Shown: piece by piece, positions 9,257 to 17,424 of the stretch
Layout: each line of letters begins with the position of its first letter
Numbering within the stretch: the stretch's first letter is position 1
Origin: an uncultured Eubacteriales bacterium
Lineage (GTDB): Bacteria; Bacillota; Clostridia; Oscillospirales; QAKW01
Assembly: GCA_902492505.1 (NCBI GenBank)
Contig: CABULU010000001.1
Coordinates: 62,001 to 126,000, forward strand
DNA: 64,000 nt
Direction: 5' to 3'
Program-made: the position numbers and the translations under genes
Notes under the pieces: model-generated
The model's input: the letters and a program-made list of their open reading frames with translations, nothing else
What the model was told of the DNA's origin: nothing
The model's database searches: none

Positions 9257-10063
9257 TTAAAACCGACCGCTTAAAACTGACTGTATAAAGTCAGATACCT
9301 GCTCCTGCGTCACGCTTTTAGCGTTGACAAGCTCGTTGTATCTTGCAAAAAGCGCCGCACTGTTTTGTGTGGTTTTTTGCTTTAACTCCTCGCTCGGCTG
9401 CCATTTATAGCCCTTGTCTGCGCTGTATGCGTCCTTTGCGGTGTTTTTTTCGTTTATTTCTTCAATATAGGCTCCCACGCGTAAAAGCAGGTTTTTCGGC
9501 GTCGCAAAATCCGGCAGGCGCGATAAAACAGTCTCTTTTGCCTCATCGTACTGACCGATATATTCTTCAAGAGTGCCGCCCGACAGCGCTTCGTTTTCAT
9601 TTTGCGCTATCGTCACCATGCCTGCAGCATCAACTCGCGGGTAGGCCTCGGTATAAATCGGAAGCAGATAGATAAGCTCATCGCCGTAAATCCACGGCTG
9701 GGCGTCGATTATGTATGTCTCGCCCTTTTTCATGTTCATTCTTGATACAAACTCGTCCGTCGTTCCCAAACAGTACAGCTTTGCCTGCCCTGTCGGAGTG
9801 TAGCCGTCGATGCTGCGGGTAATGTTGACCGTATACACAGTGTATTTTGTGAGGTCAATATTATATTTTGTAATAATTGCGTCCTCGGTTGCGACCGACA
9901 GAATTTCGCCAACGAAAATATTTTTCTGAAGCTCGACCATGTTTTCCAGGCGGCTTGTAATTGCCGTATCATTGCCGACTATTTTCTGCCCCTGTCCGCC
10001 GGCGCAGCCGCTGCAAAAGAACACCGCAGCCGTGAGAAAAAGACTTATCAGTCGTTTTGTCAT
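9257..10063 (-). CDS. Lipoprotein of unknown function
   Basis: 268 residues. The ATG at 10063 is chosen because it overlaps the upstream stop (TAATG) and begins a lipoprotein signal: basic MTKRL, a hydrophobic stretch and lipobox CSGC (mature Cys about 20). The first half of the mature part looks like a compact beta-rich domain (IFVGEILSV..TVYTVNITRSIDGYTP..LYCLGTTDEF..GETYIIDAQPW), reminiscent of small OB-like secreted domains that end in the same pattern. The C-terminal half is helical. I do not recognise a named family. It is anchored on the outer face of the membrane and is co-expressed with a PLAT-like membrane protein and the EPSPS-fold fragment. Confidence 0.72.
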   Translation of the reverse strand: MTKRLISLFLTAAVFFCSGCAGGQGQKIVGNDTAITSRLENMVELQKNIFVGEILSVATEDAIITKYNIDLTKYTVYTVNITRSIDGYTPTGQAKLYCLGTTDEFVSRMNMKKGETYIIDAQPWIYGDELIYLLPIYTEAYPRVDAAGMVTIAQNENEALSGGTLEEYIGQYDEAKETVLSRLPDFATPKNLLLRVGAYIEEINEKNTAKDAYSADKGYKWQPSEELKQKTTQNSAALFARYNELVNAKSVTQEQVSDFIQSVLSGRF

Positions 10064-12057
10064 TACTGTTTTATATCCTCCTGTACATCCCAAATCTGAT
10101 GCGACGGCGTGTTCTGCCCGCGCCCGCCTGATGGGTTCCACACATCGGACGAATTTTCATTATCCGGTAAACCCTCGGAGCTTTCGGTGCTATCTTCTGT
10201 AGCTTGTGAGGAATCGGGCGTGTCGCCGCCGGCTGAGCCGCTGTCGCCGCCGGTTTCGCCGTCTGAATTTGTGCCCGTTTCATCCGTCGGAGTCTGTACC
10301 TTGTCGGTGTCCGACGGATTATCCGTATTTTCGGGTGTTTGTGACGGATTATCAGTCTGCGTGCTGCCGTCTGCTTCGGTTTCGGTTTCGGTGTCGGTGG
10401 GCTTGCCTGCGGTCGGAGTATCGCCGCTGTTTGTCTCAGGTGCCGTTTCCGTATCAGCCTCATTTTCGTCGTCAGGATTTATTTCCTCGGGCGTTACACC
10501 GTCATCGGTATCCGGCATGGCCGGTTCCTCCGGAGCATCGGGCGTTTCCTGCGGCACGTCCTCGTATACGCTTTCGGCGTACAGCGCAACTGCCTGCTCG
10601 AAAAATACATTTTGGCGTTCGTAAAAGCTTTGCAGCTTAAAATACATATCGGAAATCTTTTCACCAAACTTAAACTCGTTTTCGCTCTCTATCTTTTTCT
10701 TCACCGCCTCCGCGATGCTGAATTTCGCGGAAAGATCCAGCTCAACGCCGGTGTCAATCAGGTTTTTGTAAAATACAGGTGTTGAATATCCGTTTATAAG
10801 CATTGTGTCATTAAGACGAGCTATTTCCAGCTTGTCGCTGTAATCCGGCTTGATATACGCGCGGATATAATGCGGCGCCCAGGAATCATAAGGGTTTTCG
10901 ACGCGAATTGACATGCTGCTGATGTCAAAAACGCACATTCCCTCCGGCATTTCAAGCTTAAATGAGGAGGTTGTGCCGAGTTCAAAATCGTCGGTGCCCA
11001 GCGTGTCCAAAAGAAAGCTCTCGGTATACCCGCCGTCCGGCTTTTCGGAAAAGAAGGTGACGTCCAAAAACAGCCGCCCGTCATAGTCCAGCGAGTCGAT
11101 TTCGGGTATATCCACGCCCTTTGTATAATAGGTAAGAATATTATTTTGAATTTGAATGTTGGCCGTTTCAATGTCCAGATACAAAAATTTTCCGCCGTTT
11201 AGCCCCAGTGAATCAAGCGCGTCCGATTTCAGAGTGTCGCTCATCAGCTCGGTCGCGCCTTTTTGCGCGAGACTGAGATAATACGAATATATCTGCTTTG
11301 TGCGGTTGTATTTGTTGTTTTCGCCGTGAACGATTTTCAGCGTTGACTGCTTGACAGCGTGCTCCCCGCCGCCGAAAACCGCAACATCCTCCCAGTCCTC
11401 CCCGGCAAGCATCATCGGTTCGTTGCCGAGCAGGAAATAAACGCGCGCCCAGCGGCAGTGCCACTCGTCGTAATTATTGTTGATGTCGGGCAAAACGGCA
11501 ATCGTGTATTCGGTGATGTCAAACGGCGTGTAGCCGAACGGCAGAATGAGCGTGAACGTATCCGTCATGCCGCTTTCAAAATTGTCGTAATTTGCGTTGC
11601 TAAGCGCAAACTCGGTAGTGTTCCCGTCGGAAAAAGTGAGGCGGAGGTTAACGCCGCCGCGATCCAGTCCCACACCGCGCGGATTGATGTAGTTTTCGTC
11701 GTCTGTTTTAAGCGTGACCTGTATGCGGTTTGAAGAGCCGAGCGCATAAAGCGAGCGCAGATACGGCACGGTGTCGTCAAACTCGGTCATTGTCAGGCGC
11801 GAAATGATGCGGCGGTTGCTGTCAAAAAAAGGACATACAAATTTTGTAAATACCGCGGACATAACGCACAGCGCCGCGATACATGCCGCTGCGGCGCAGC
11901 CGGTGATAAACGGCACGCTTTTAATGAAATTTTTGAAGCGGGCGCTCTTAAAAAAGCGTTTAGTTTTGCGCAAAGCAAATTTTATGTTAACCGTTGCCCA
12001 TTTTTTCAGGCGTTTTCTGTAACGGTAATCGTTGAATTTTTCAATTAATTTTTTCAA
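10063..12057 (-). CDS. Membrane-anchored protein with two PLAT-like beta-sandwich domains and an acidic low-complexity tail
   Basis: About 664 residues from TTG 12057. This start is preferred over TTG 12075 because GAAAGGA lies inside the longer reading, 9 nt before TTG 12057. A basic cytoplasmic N-terminus is followed by one TM helix (about 48-71). Two regions (about 100-220 and 305-425) share the pattern D..FE.G..D.F.L.LP.G...FDI..., then W..A.VY, the look of PLAT/LH2 domains that bind lipids or proteins. After a helical segment the tail (about 510-655) is rich in Thr, Asp, Glu, Pro and Ser, like an extracellular spacer. The stop overlaps the next ATG by 1 nt. No enzymatic motif is seen. 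PLAT assignment is by pattern only. Confidence 0.68.
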   Translation of the reverse strand: MKKLIEKFNDYRYRKRLKKWATVNIKFALRKTKRFFKSARFKNFIKSVPFITGCAAAACIAALCVMSAVFTKFVCPFFDSNRRIISRLTMTEFDDTVPYLRSLYALGSSNRIQVTLKTDDENYINPRGVGLDRGGVNLRLTFSDGNTTEFALSNANYDNFESGMTDTFTLILPFGYTPFDITEYTIAVLPDINNNYDEWHCRWARVYFLLGNEPMMLAGEDWEDVAVFGGGEHAVKQSTLKIVHGENNKYNRTKQIYSYYLSLAQKGATELMSDTLKSDALDSLGLNGGKFLYLDIETANIQIQNNILTYYTKGVDIPEIDSLDYDGRLFLDVTFFSEKPDGGYTESFLLDTLGTDDFELGTTSSFKLEMPEGMCVFDISSMSIRVENPYDSWAPHYIRAYIKPDYSDKLEIARLNDTMLINGYSTPVFYKNLIDTGVELDLSAKFSIAEAVKKKIESENEFKFGEKISDMYFKLQSFYERQNVFFEQAVALYAESVYEDVPQETPDAPEEPAMPDTDDGVTPEEINPDDENEADTETAPETNSGDTPTAGKPTDTETETEADGSTQTDNPSQTPENTDNPSDTDKVQTPTDETGTNSDGETGGDSGSAGGDTPDSSQATEDSTESSEGLPDNENSSDVWNPSGGRGQNTPSHQIWDVQEDIKQ

Positions 12058-12092
12058 GGCGGGATTTCCTTTCAAAAAAACTGTACATAATA

Positions 12093-12101
12093 ATTATATC
12101 A
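12093..12101 (-). promoter_or_regulatory. Extended -10 promoter of the PLAT-like operon
   Basis: The minus strand reads TGATATAAT (12101-12093). No good -35 is seen, as expected for an extended -10 promoter. The start codon is 35 nt downstream. Confidence 0.45.
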
Positions 12102-12204
12102 CAGAATATCCGATTTTTAAATGTTTTTTTAAATTTAATAAATTTGCGAATAGTACGAGTTTTTTCGTCAATAATATTTACGAGCCCAAAGGAGAGATGA
12201 AAAA

Positions 12205-12429
12205 ATGATGGATAAGCTGGCGCTTACACTCGTGACTATCGGCGCTATCAACTGGGGCAGCGTCGGACTGTTTAAGTTTGACATAGTGGGATTTATTTTC
12301 GGCGGTACCGATTCGCTTGTCAGCCGTATAATTTTCACGCTCGTTGGTCTTGCAGGTTTGTGGACAATCTCAGTTCTTTTCAAAAAGATTGTACCAGCAG
12401 ACTCTGTTGTAACCGAGAATCACGAATAA
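12205..12429 (+). CDS. DUF378 small membrane protein (YuzA-like)
   Basis: 74 residues, ATG after AAAGGAGAG. Two TM helices (about 5-33 and 43-63) and the family signature GAINWGSVGLF are visible. Members are small integral membrane proteins of unknown role, common in Bacillota. The gene is monocistronic with its own terminator. Confidence 0.9.
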   Translation: MMDKLALTLVTIGAINWGSVGLFKFDIVGFIFGGTDSLVSRIIFTLVGLAGLWTISVLFKKIVPADSVVTENHE

Positions 12430-12461
12430 AAATCACGGCGGTTTTAACCGCCGTGATTTTT
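12428..12461. terminator. Terminator after the DUF378 gene, usable from both sides
   Basis: AAAAATCACGGCGGTT and AACCGCCGTGATTTTT form a near-perfect stem followed by TATTTT. The next gene converges from the other strand. Confidence 0.85.
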
Positions 12462-12480
12462 ATTTTGGATTGTCTGTGCT

Positions 12481-13332
12481 TTACGTCCTATGTTTTTTCT
12501 TAAATATAATTAAAACAGTTACTCCCGCAGCCAAAAGCAAAACCGCCGCTCCGATATAAACGGGCGCATAGTTATATATATACTTAACCGGTGCCGAACC
12601 GTTTAAAGCGGGCTTTTCCTCCCACGGCAAAAGAGTTACAACCTGTACCGGGAAGTCGGAGTTATAAATGTCCAGTGCTTCTGCGGCAGTGTAAATCTTT
12701 CCGTTTTCAAGCTCCGTAAAGTCCGGGCGAGAGCAATACGGAATGAGATACTCCGTGCCGTCCGTTAAAACATAAATGAAATTTACACGGTCGGACGATA
12801 CATATTTTATCTCATCGGCATTAGTAATGCCTTTTTCTTTTTTCAGCTTTTTTAAAATTCCTTTTAAGGAAAAATCCAAATCGAGCTTATTTCCGTTATC
12901 GTCGGTAAAGGAAAGACTGCTGCCCGCGCCGCCAAACTGCCAGCTTCCGGATTTTTTGCTGAAAGAAATATAGATGTTTTCATTGTAAAGCGGCACAATC
13001 CAGTTGTAATCGTCGCTAATCATTGAGCCGAAATTTCCGTTTTTTGTATAGTCGTCGTAGATGTATACCGAATTCAGTCTGTACTGCTTGTAGGCATTGT
13101 CCGTTTTCATGCTCTTTTTTATTTGGTTTTTGTCAACGGAAGCATTAAGACTCGGCATCATGGACGTTAAAAACTCGCTGTCGTAATCAATCAGCTCCTG
13201 AATTTGTTTAAGCTCGGCTTTGCTGTTTTTTTCTTCATCTTTGATAAGGTTCTCTGCGCTTTTTGCACCGCAAATAAATGTTGTGCTAATGAATAGTGCG
13301 ATTAACGTCAAAGCTACTGTAAATTTTTTCAT
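12481..13332 (-). CDS. Secreted, C-terminally membrane-anchored protein of unknown function
   Basis: 283 residues, ATG with GGAGG 9 nt upstream. Signal peptide 1-22 (MKKFTVALTLIALFISTTFICG), a lysine-rich coiled region near 30-75, a beta-rich extracellular domain, one TM helix at about 255-276 and the cytoplasmic tail KKKHRT. There is no LPXTG motif, so anchoring is by the helix. No family recognised. It is separated from the ATPase gene upstream by 27 nt and could share its transcript. Confidence 0.7.
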   Translation of the reverse strand: MKKFTVALTLIALFISTTFICGAKSAENLIKDEEKNSKAELKQIQELIDYDSEFLTSMMPSLNASVDKNQIKKSMKTDNAYKQYRLNSVYIYDDYTKNGNFGSMISDDYNWIVPLYNENIYISFSKKSGSWQFGGAGSSLSFTDDNGNKLDLDFSLKGILKKLKKEKGITNADEIKYVSSDRVNFIYVLTDGTEYLIPYCSRPDFTELENGKIYTAAEALDIYNSDFPVQVVTLLPWEEKPALNGSAPVKYIYNYAPVYIGAAVLLLAAGVTVLIIFKKKHRT

Positions 13333-13359
13333 ATTGCGTCCTCCCGCTTTTATAACGAT

Positions 13360-14550
13360 TTAGGATAACAGCCAGTCTGCGATATCTACAATTTTTACGC
13401 CCTCATACTGATATTCGTCGTGTCGGGTGCGGGCGATTATTGTTTTCGGGTAAGCGTCGTTGATTTTTAACAGCGGCGTAACCTCTCTTTCAAAGGTTTT
13501 TTCGTTTGTAATATCGTCGGACACCTGCATATAGATTTTTTCGCTGCGCTTTATCGCCACAAAGTCAATTTCCGTTTTATAAAGAACGCCGGCATAAACT
13601 TCGTATCCCCTGCGTAAAAGCTCTATGGCGACGATGTTTTCAAGTATTCTGCCGTAGTCCATGTTCTTTGTGCCGAGTTTTGCATATCGGAAAGTATGGT
13701 CGCTCAGATAATACTTGTCGTTGGAGGTAAGGTATTTTTTTCCTTTTATGTCGTATCTGCGGACTTTATAAAAAGCGAAAGCGTTGCATAGATACTGCAT
13801 GTAAGAGCTGACTGTTTTGTGGTATATTTTTTCCTGTGATGTTTTTAACGTGTCTGCAATGGTGCGCGCGGAGGAAATATTGGAAATATTATCCATTAAA
13901 AAGTCTACGATTCTGTCCATAAGCGCGGGATTGCGGATTTTATATTTTCTGCGGATGTCCCGAACTATCAGCGTGTTAAACACTTCGGCAATATAATCGA
14001 ATTTTGATTCCTGGTCTTTATAAAGATAGGAGCCTGACATGCCGCCCTCCAGCATAAATTTGTCAAAGGCGGCGTATTTGTCGGTAAAATCGAAATATTG
14101 CATATACCCACTGAAGTAGAAAGGATAAACTTTGATTTCAAATGTGCGACCGGTGAATAAGGTTGCAAGGTCGGAGCTTAAAAGGAAGGCATTGGAGCCT
14201 GTGATGTAGATGTCATACTTTTCCGTGGCGTGCAGACCGTTGATTACTTTTTCAAAGTCCTTGCACATTTGCACTTCGTCTATAAAGACAAAATTTTCCA
14301 TTTCTTTCATATATTTGAAATTTATATAATCATATAAAGCATGGTATTCGAGCAAATTTTCGTATTCCGGGAGATTGAAATTAATGTGAATAATGTTACA
14401 TTTAGAAATATTTTCCTGTATATATTGCTTAAAGCTGTCAAGCAGCGTTGATTTACCCGAACGGCGGACGCCCGTTATAACTTTTATGTCGGGGGTGCCG
14501 ATGACGTTAATTAATTTATTTAGGTAGTGTTTTCTTTCAATCAGTTTCAC
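13360..14550 (-). CDS. AAA_14/DUF4143 ATPase
   Basis: 396 residues, GTG start after AGAGGTGAT. Walker A TGVRRSGKST at about 25-34, Walker B FVFIDEV near 88 and sensor-1 ITGSN define the N-terminal AAA domain. The C-terminal DUF4143 part carries an EIDFV..(x)..YMQV stretch resembling a PD-(D/E)XK nuclease core. Such ATPases are frequent single genes in anaerobes with no settled function. The promoter sits inside one arm of a 21-bp inverted repeat. Surroundings are AT-rich and may be acquired. Confidence 0.9.
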   Translation of the reverse strand: MKLIERKHYLNKLINVIGTPDIKVITGVRRSGKSTLLDSFKQYIQENISKCNIIHINFNLPEYENLLEYHALYDYINFKYMKEMENFVFIDEVQMCKDFEKVINGLHATEKYDIYITGSNAFLLSSDLATLFTGRTFEIKVYPFYFSGYMQYFDFTDKYAAFDKFMLEGGMSGSYLYKDQESKFDYIAEVFNTLIVRDIRRKYKIRNPALMDRIVDFLMDNISNISSARTIADTLKTSQEKIYHKTVSSYMQYLCNAFAFYKVRRYDIKGKKYLTSNDKYYLSDHTFRYAKLGTKNMDYGRILENIVAIELLRRGYEVYAGVLYKTEIDFVAIKRSEKIYMQVSDDITNEKTFEREVTPLLKINDAYPKTIIARTRHDEYQYEGVKIVDIADWLLS

Positions 14551-14571
14551 ACTAAATCACCTCTTATAAAA

Positions 14572-14600
14572 ATTATAGCACATCTATTATCCAAAATCAA
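14572..14600 (-). promoter_or_regulatory. Promoter of the DUF4143 ATPase gene
   Basis: On the minus strand TTGATT (14600-14595), a 17-nt spacer and the extended -10 TGCTATAAT (14580-14572). It overlaps the inverted repeat at 14577-14631. Confidence 0.6.
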
Positions 14601-14631
14601 ATTTTTTTCAATTTTGGATAATAGATGTGCT
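14577..14631. repeat. Perfect 21-bp inverted repeat over the ATPase promoter
   Basis: Left arm 14577-14597 and right arm 14611-14631 are exact reverse complements, separated by 13 nt of A/T-rich sequence. The left arm covers the -35/-10 spacer of the minus-strand promoter, so most of the repeat lies upstream of the transcription start. An operator for a dimeric regulator, or the trace of a small inverted-repeat element, fits better than a terminator. Confidence 0.75.
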
Positions 14632-14841
14632 TTGAATTTACAATAAATTCCAGTTATTAAAATAAATGGTAAATATTGTAAATTTAAATATTTACATATA
14701 GTTTACATAAATTACCAGTAAATTATTGGAAATGAAAAATAATGTATTTTTATATAAAAATTGATTGTTCACCAATAAATACTGAAATTTATTACCTTAT
14801 ATAATATAATTAATAACAGCATTAAAATTCATTTACTGATT

Positions 14842-15117
14842 TTATTCTTTTTTCTGTGTTAACTTCTTGGTAAAGTTTGCGCCGTTTATGAGGTCGGCAG
14901 GGTCAACTTCCAAAGCTCTTGCGATATCAAAAAATATATCTAAATTAAAAGATTTTGCAATTCCTGGGGCTTCGATAACGCTGATAAGTGAACGGCTGAC
15001 GTTTGCTTTCTCGGCAAATTCATATTGTGATAAACCTCTAATTTTTCTAAGAGTTGAAATAGTAGCTCCTAACTGTATAAGTTGGTCATAACTTTCCTTA
15101 GATATTTTTCTTCCCAT
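14842..15117 (-). CDS. XRE-family HTH regulator (copy 1)
   Basis: 91 residues from ATG 15117, set by AGAGG 9 nt upstream; a GTG at 15126 would overlap that site. HTH_3 domain about 17-75 with LSQYEFAEKANVSRSLISVIE. It closely resembles the product of the gene next upstream (shared SRS..S.IEAPG and FNL), so the two arose by duplication. Probably a DNA-binding regulator of a mobile or defence locus. No toxin or restriction gene is adjacent, so a simple TA pair is not supported. Confidence 0.85.
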   Translation of the reverse strand: MGRKISKESYDQLIQLGATISTLRKIRGLSQYEFAEKANVSRSLISVIEAPGIAKSFNLDIFFDIARALEVDPADLINGANFTKKLTQKKE

Positions 15118-15228
15118 GTAACTCACCTCTAATATAATTATATATCAATTTTAGATAAAAATCAGCATATTATTCATAAGCATATTGACAATGTTTGTAA
15201 GCAAGTATATAATATATAAAGCTAAATG

Positions 15229-15477
15229 TTATTTTTCGGATGCATCAATTAAAACTGATGCACGAGTGTTTAATGCATCTGCAATATCGTATACAACTTC
15301 CAAATTAAATCCATATGCACTTCCCGGAGCCTCAATAAGACTAAGATGAGAACGACTAATGCCTGCAAGGTCAGCTAATTTTTCTTGTGACAGCCCTTGT
15401 TCTTTTCTGAGTTTAGAAATTGTTATACCTAATTGTATAAAACGATCACGGTTTTTAAATTTAACTTCTTTTCCCAT
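15229..15477 (-). CDS. XRE-family HTH regulator (copy 2)
   Basis: 82 residues from ATG 15477, chosen because AAAGGAG lies 9 nt before it. HTH_3 domain with LSQEKLADLAGISRSHLSLIEAPG. Tandem paralogue of the gene downstream, 111 nt apart. It is divergent from the orphan gene at 15659, with a shared AT-rich intergenic region where either regulator could bind. Confidence 0.85.
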   Translation of the reverse strand: MGKEVKFKNRDRFIQLGITISKLRKEQGLSQEKLADLAGISRSHLSLIEAPGSAYGFNLEVVYDIADALNTRASVLIDASEK

Positions 15478-15658
15478 GGTAATATGCTCCTTTGCTATGT
15501 TAATACCATTATAAACCATTTATCTTTATATTTCAGTAGTCAAATGTAAGCAAAAAGGAAAAATTCATAAGTTTTAAATTATTATTTATTGTAAATATAA
15601 TATATAAATAAGCGAAAAACTTTATTTATAAGCTATTGGTGTAGTCGGAGGGTATTTT

Positions 15659-16036
15659 ATGTCCGAGAATTTAAAATTAGAAAATATGGAAATAACAGTT
15701 TTAAGTAACACAAAAGAAGTAATCGAAAAAATTTGTAAAAGTATCGGATTAACTTCGGGGGAATTAATTGATCGGTTAATTCTTAGATGGGAGCCACAGG
15801 AACCAATGTGTGCCGCACAACTCATTCTGGATAATATTTACATTAATACCAGAAAAATGAATAATAGTCAATTTGATAAAACTATTGCTATTGTTTTTAC
15901 TGTAATTAAAGAATGCCTGAATAAAGACGGGTTAAAATCTTTAGCACCGATAATCGAGGATTTCGATGCTTTACTTGCTAAGAAAGAAATATCAATTAGT
16001 GAGTATGATATATCGAATAAATTTATGCAAAAATGA
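15659..16036 (+). CDS. Small orphan protein of unknown function
   Basis: 125 residues, ATG with GGAGGG upstream. No signal peptide or TM helix; mostly predicted helical. The segment TKEVIEKICKSIGLTSGELIDRLILRWEP resembles a ribbon-helix-helix or small HTH-like dimerisation unit, but I do not assign a family. AT-rich codon use differs from the flanking sporulation genes and matches the XRE pair, so this is probably one acquired island. Confidence 0.6.
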   Translation: MSENLKLENMEITVLSNTKEVIEKICKSIGLTSGELIDRLILRWEPQEPMCAAQLILDNIYINTRKMNNSQFDKTIAIVFTVIKECLNKDGLKSLAPIIEDFDALLAKKEISISEYDISNKFMQK

Positions 16037-16170
16037 GCGCTATGCGCTGCTGCCGTTTCCGCGGGGGTGTTCCTTTTTTGATAATTTTTTCTCGTTGTTA
16101 TTCCCGCGGGAATTTGTGCAGTGCATTTACATATATTTCCATTTAGCTTTATATGTGCTGCTACATAAGA

Positions 16171-16205
16171 CCAAAGCGCCAAGCGTTAACTGCTTGGCGC
16201 TTTGG
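16171..16205. terminator. Bidirectional terminator
   Basis: Arms CCAAAGCGCCAAGC (16171-16184) and GCTTGGCGCTTTGG (16192-16205) between two convergent genes. Confidence 0.75.
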
Positions 16206-16214
16206 TACATTACA

Positions 16215-17342
16215 TTATATTTTAATAATATCAAACATGCTGGCCATAACCGTCATCATCGGCTTATAGAACGACATCACCGTCCAAATTGAATAACCCG
16301 CAAGATTATAATTTCGCAAAAGCTGCATTTTTGCCGCGACCGAGCGCGCGTCCTCAAACCACACGACATGCTGCTTACCGTTTCTGTCGTAGTAGTTGTA
16401 ATACGGCGTCTGCGCGGTCTCGTCGTATTTTATTTCCGCGCCCACCTCGCGCGCCAGTTCTATCGCCCTGTTGTTGGAAATCGCCTGTGCGGCGTTGCCC
16501 TTGACAAACGGCAGCGTCCAGTCATAGGCATAATTGGGTATTCCCATCAGCAGCTTTTCGGGCGGAATCTGGCTGACAGCGTACCGCAAAACCTCCTCCA
16601 CCTTATTAAGCGGAGCCGTCGCCATGGGCGGACCGTAGGTATAGCCCCACTCATAGGTCATTATCAGCACGTAGTCCGCCGCTGCGCCTATTGCGGCGTA
16701 GTCGTGCGCCTCGTACAGCAGTCCGGGCTGGTCCGAGCTGACTTTCGGTGCAAGCGCAACTATAACCTTGTAGCCGAGCGGCTGAGCAAGCGAGTGTACA
16801 AGCTCGATGAACGCCACATACTGTTTTTTGAATCTCGGCGGTATGTACTCAAAGTCGATATCAACGCCGAAATAGTTGTGTGTTTGCAGCTTTGCTATAA
16901 TATTATTTGCCAGCGTCATCGTCGCCTCCTCGCTGCCCAGCACCGCCGCCGCATTTTCCGAGCTGAACCGCCCGTCCTCGGTGAGCGTTGTCACAAGCAG
17001 TATGGGAGCAACATTATTATTTTCCGCGATTGTGATAAGCTCGCTGTCGTCTAAATCGACAAGCGTTCCGTTGGGGCGAATTCCGTAGGAAAACGGAGTC
17101 AGTGTTGACAGAAACGGCAGCGTCGGAAACAGCGCCGCTTTGTCAATATGCGGATAAGCATAGCCGTTTGCCAAAACTCTGCCCATCTTTTCGGCGGGTG
17201 ACGGCACAATAACCGCCTGCCCGACTATCAGCGTCGGCTGCACCGTCGGTCCGTTTGCCTCCAAAAGCTGCTCTATCGTCACACCGTACATTTTGCCGAT
17301 GGAGTAGAGAGAATCGCCCTTTTGTGTTACGTGAATCATCAT
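16215..17342 (-). CDS. LysM + GH18 spore-cortex-type glycosylase (SleL/YaaH-like)
   Basis: 375 residues, ATG with GAGGTG 7 nt upstream. An N-terminal LysM domain (about 2-47, GDSLYSIGKMYGVT..LLEANG) binds peptidoglycan. Residues about 65-370 form a GH18 TIM barrel with the catalytic signature GVDIDFEY near 157-164, the Glu being the acid. It has a single LysM and no signal peptide, as in B. subtilis YaaH and SleL, which are deposited in the spore and cleave cortex fragments during germination. It is divergent from an amidase and near spo0A, which fits a sporulation cluster. Confidence 0.88.
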   Translation of the reverse strand: MMIHVTQKGDSLYSIGKMYGVTIEQLLEANGPTVQPTLIVGQAVIVPSPAEKMGRVLANGYAYPHIDKAALFPTLPFLSTLTPFSYGIRPNGTLVDLDDSELITIAENNNVAPILLVTTLTEDGRFSSENAAAVLGSEEATMTLANNIIAKLQTHNYFGVDIDFEYIPPRFKKQYVAFIELVHSLAQPLGYKVIVALAPKVSSDQPGLLYEAHDYAAIGAAADYVLIMTYEWGYTYGPPMATAPLNKVEEVLRYAVSQIPPEKLLMGIPNYAYDWTLPFVKGNAAQAISNNRAIELAREVGAEIKYDETAQTPYYNYYDRNGKQHVVWFEDARSVAAKMQLLRNYNLAGYSIWTVMSFYKPMMTVMASMFDIIKI

Positions 17343-17408
17343 TTAAAAGCACCTCGTAAAATTGATGTGTACGATATAACATATGTTGTTCAAAAAAATA
17401 AAATGCCA

Positions 17409-17417
17409 CATATAATA
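17409..17417 (+). promoter_or_regulatory. Putative -10 element upstream of the amidase gene
   Basis: CATATAATA fits both a sigma-A TATAAT (17411-17416) and the sigma-K type CATAnnnTA. No convincing -35 was found for either, so the sigma factor is undecided. Confidence 0.35.
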
Positions 17418-17424
17418 TACAGAG

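Noticed and set aside
10109..10624. Long plus-strand frames antisense to the acidic tail of the PLAT-like protein
   Set aside because: Ser/Val/Pro-only composition arises from the mirrored Thr/Glu/Asp codons; no ribosome site or known domain.
14842..15477. Tandem XRE genes as antitoxins of a toxin-antitoxin pair
   Set aside because: No toxin-like partner is adjacent; the two genes resemble each other rather than an operon of unlike proteins.
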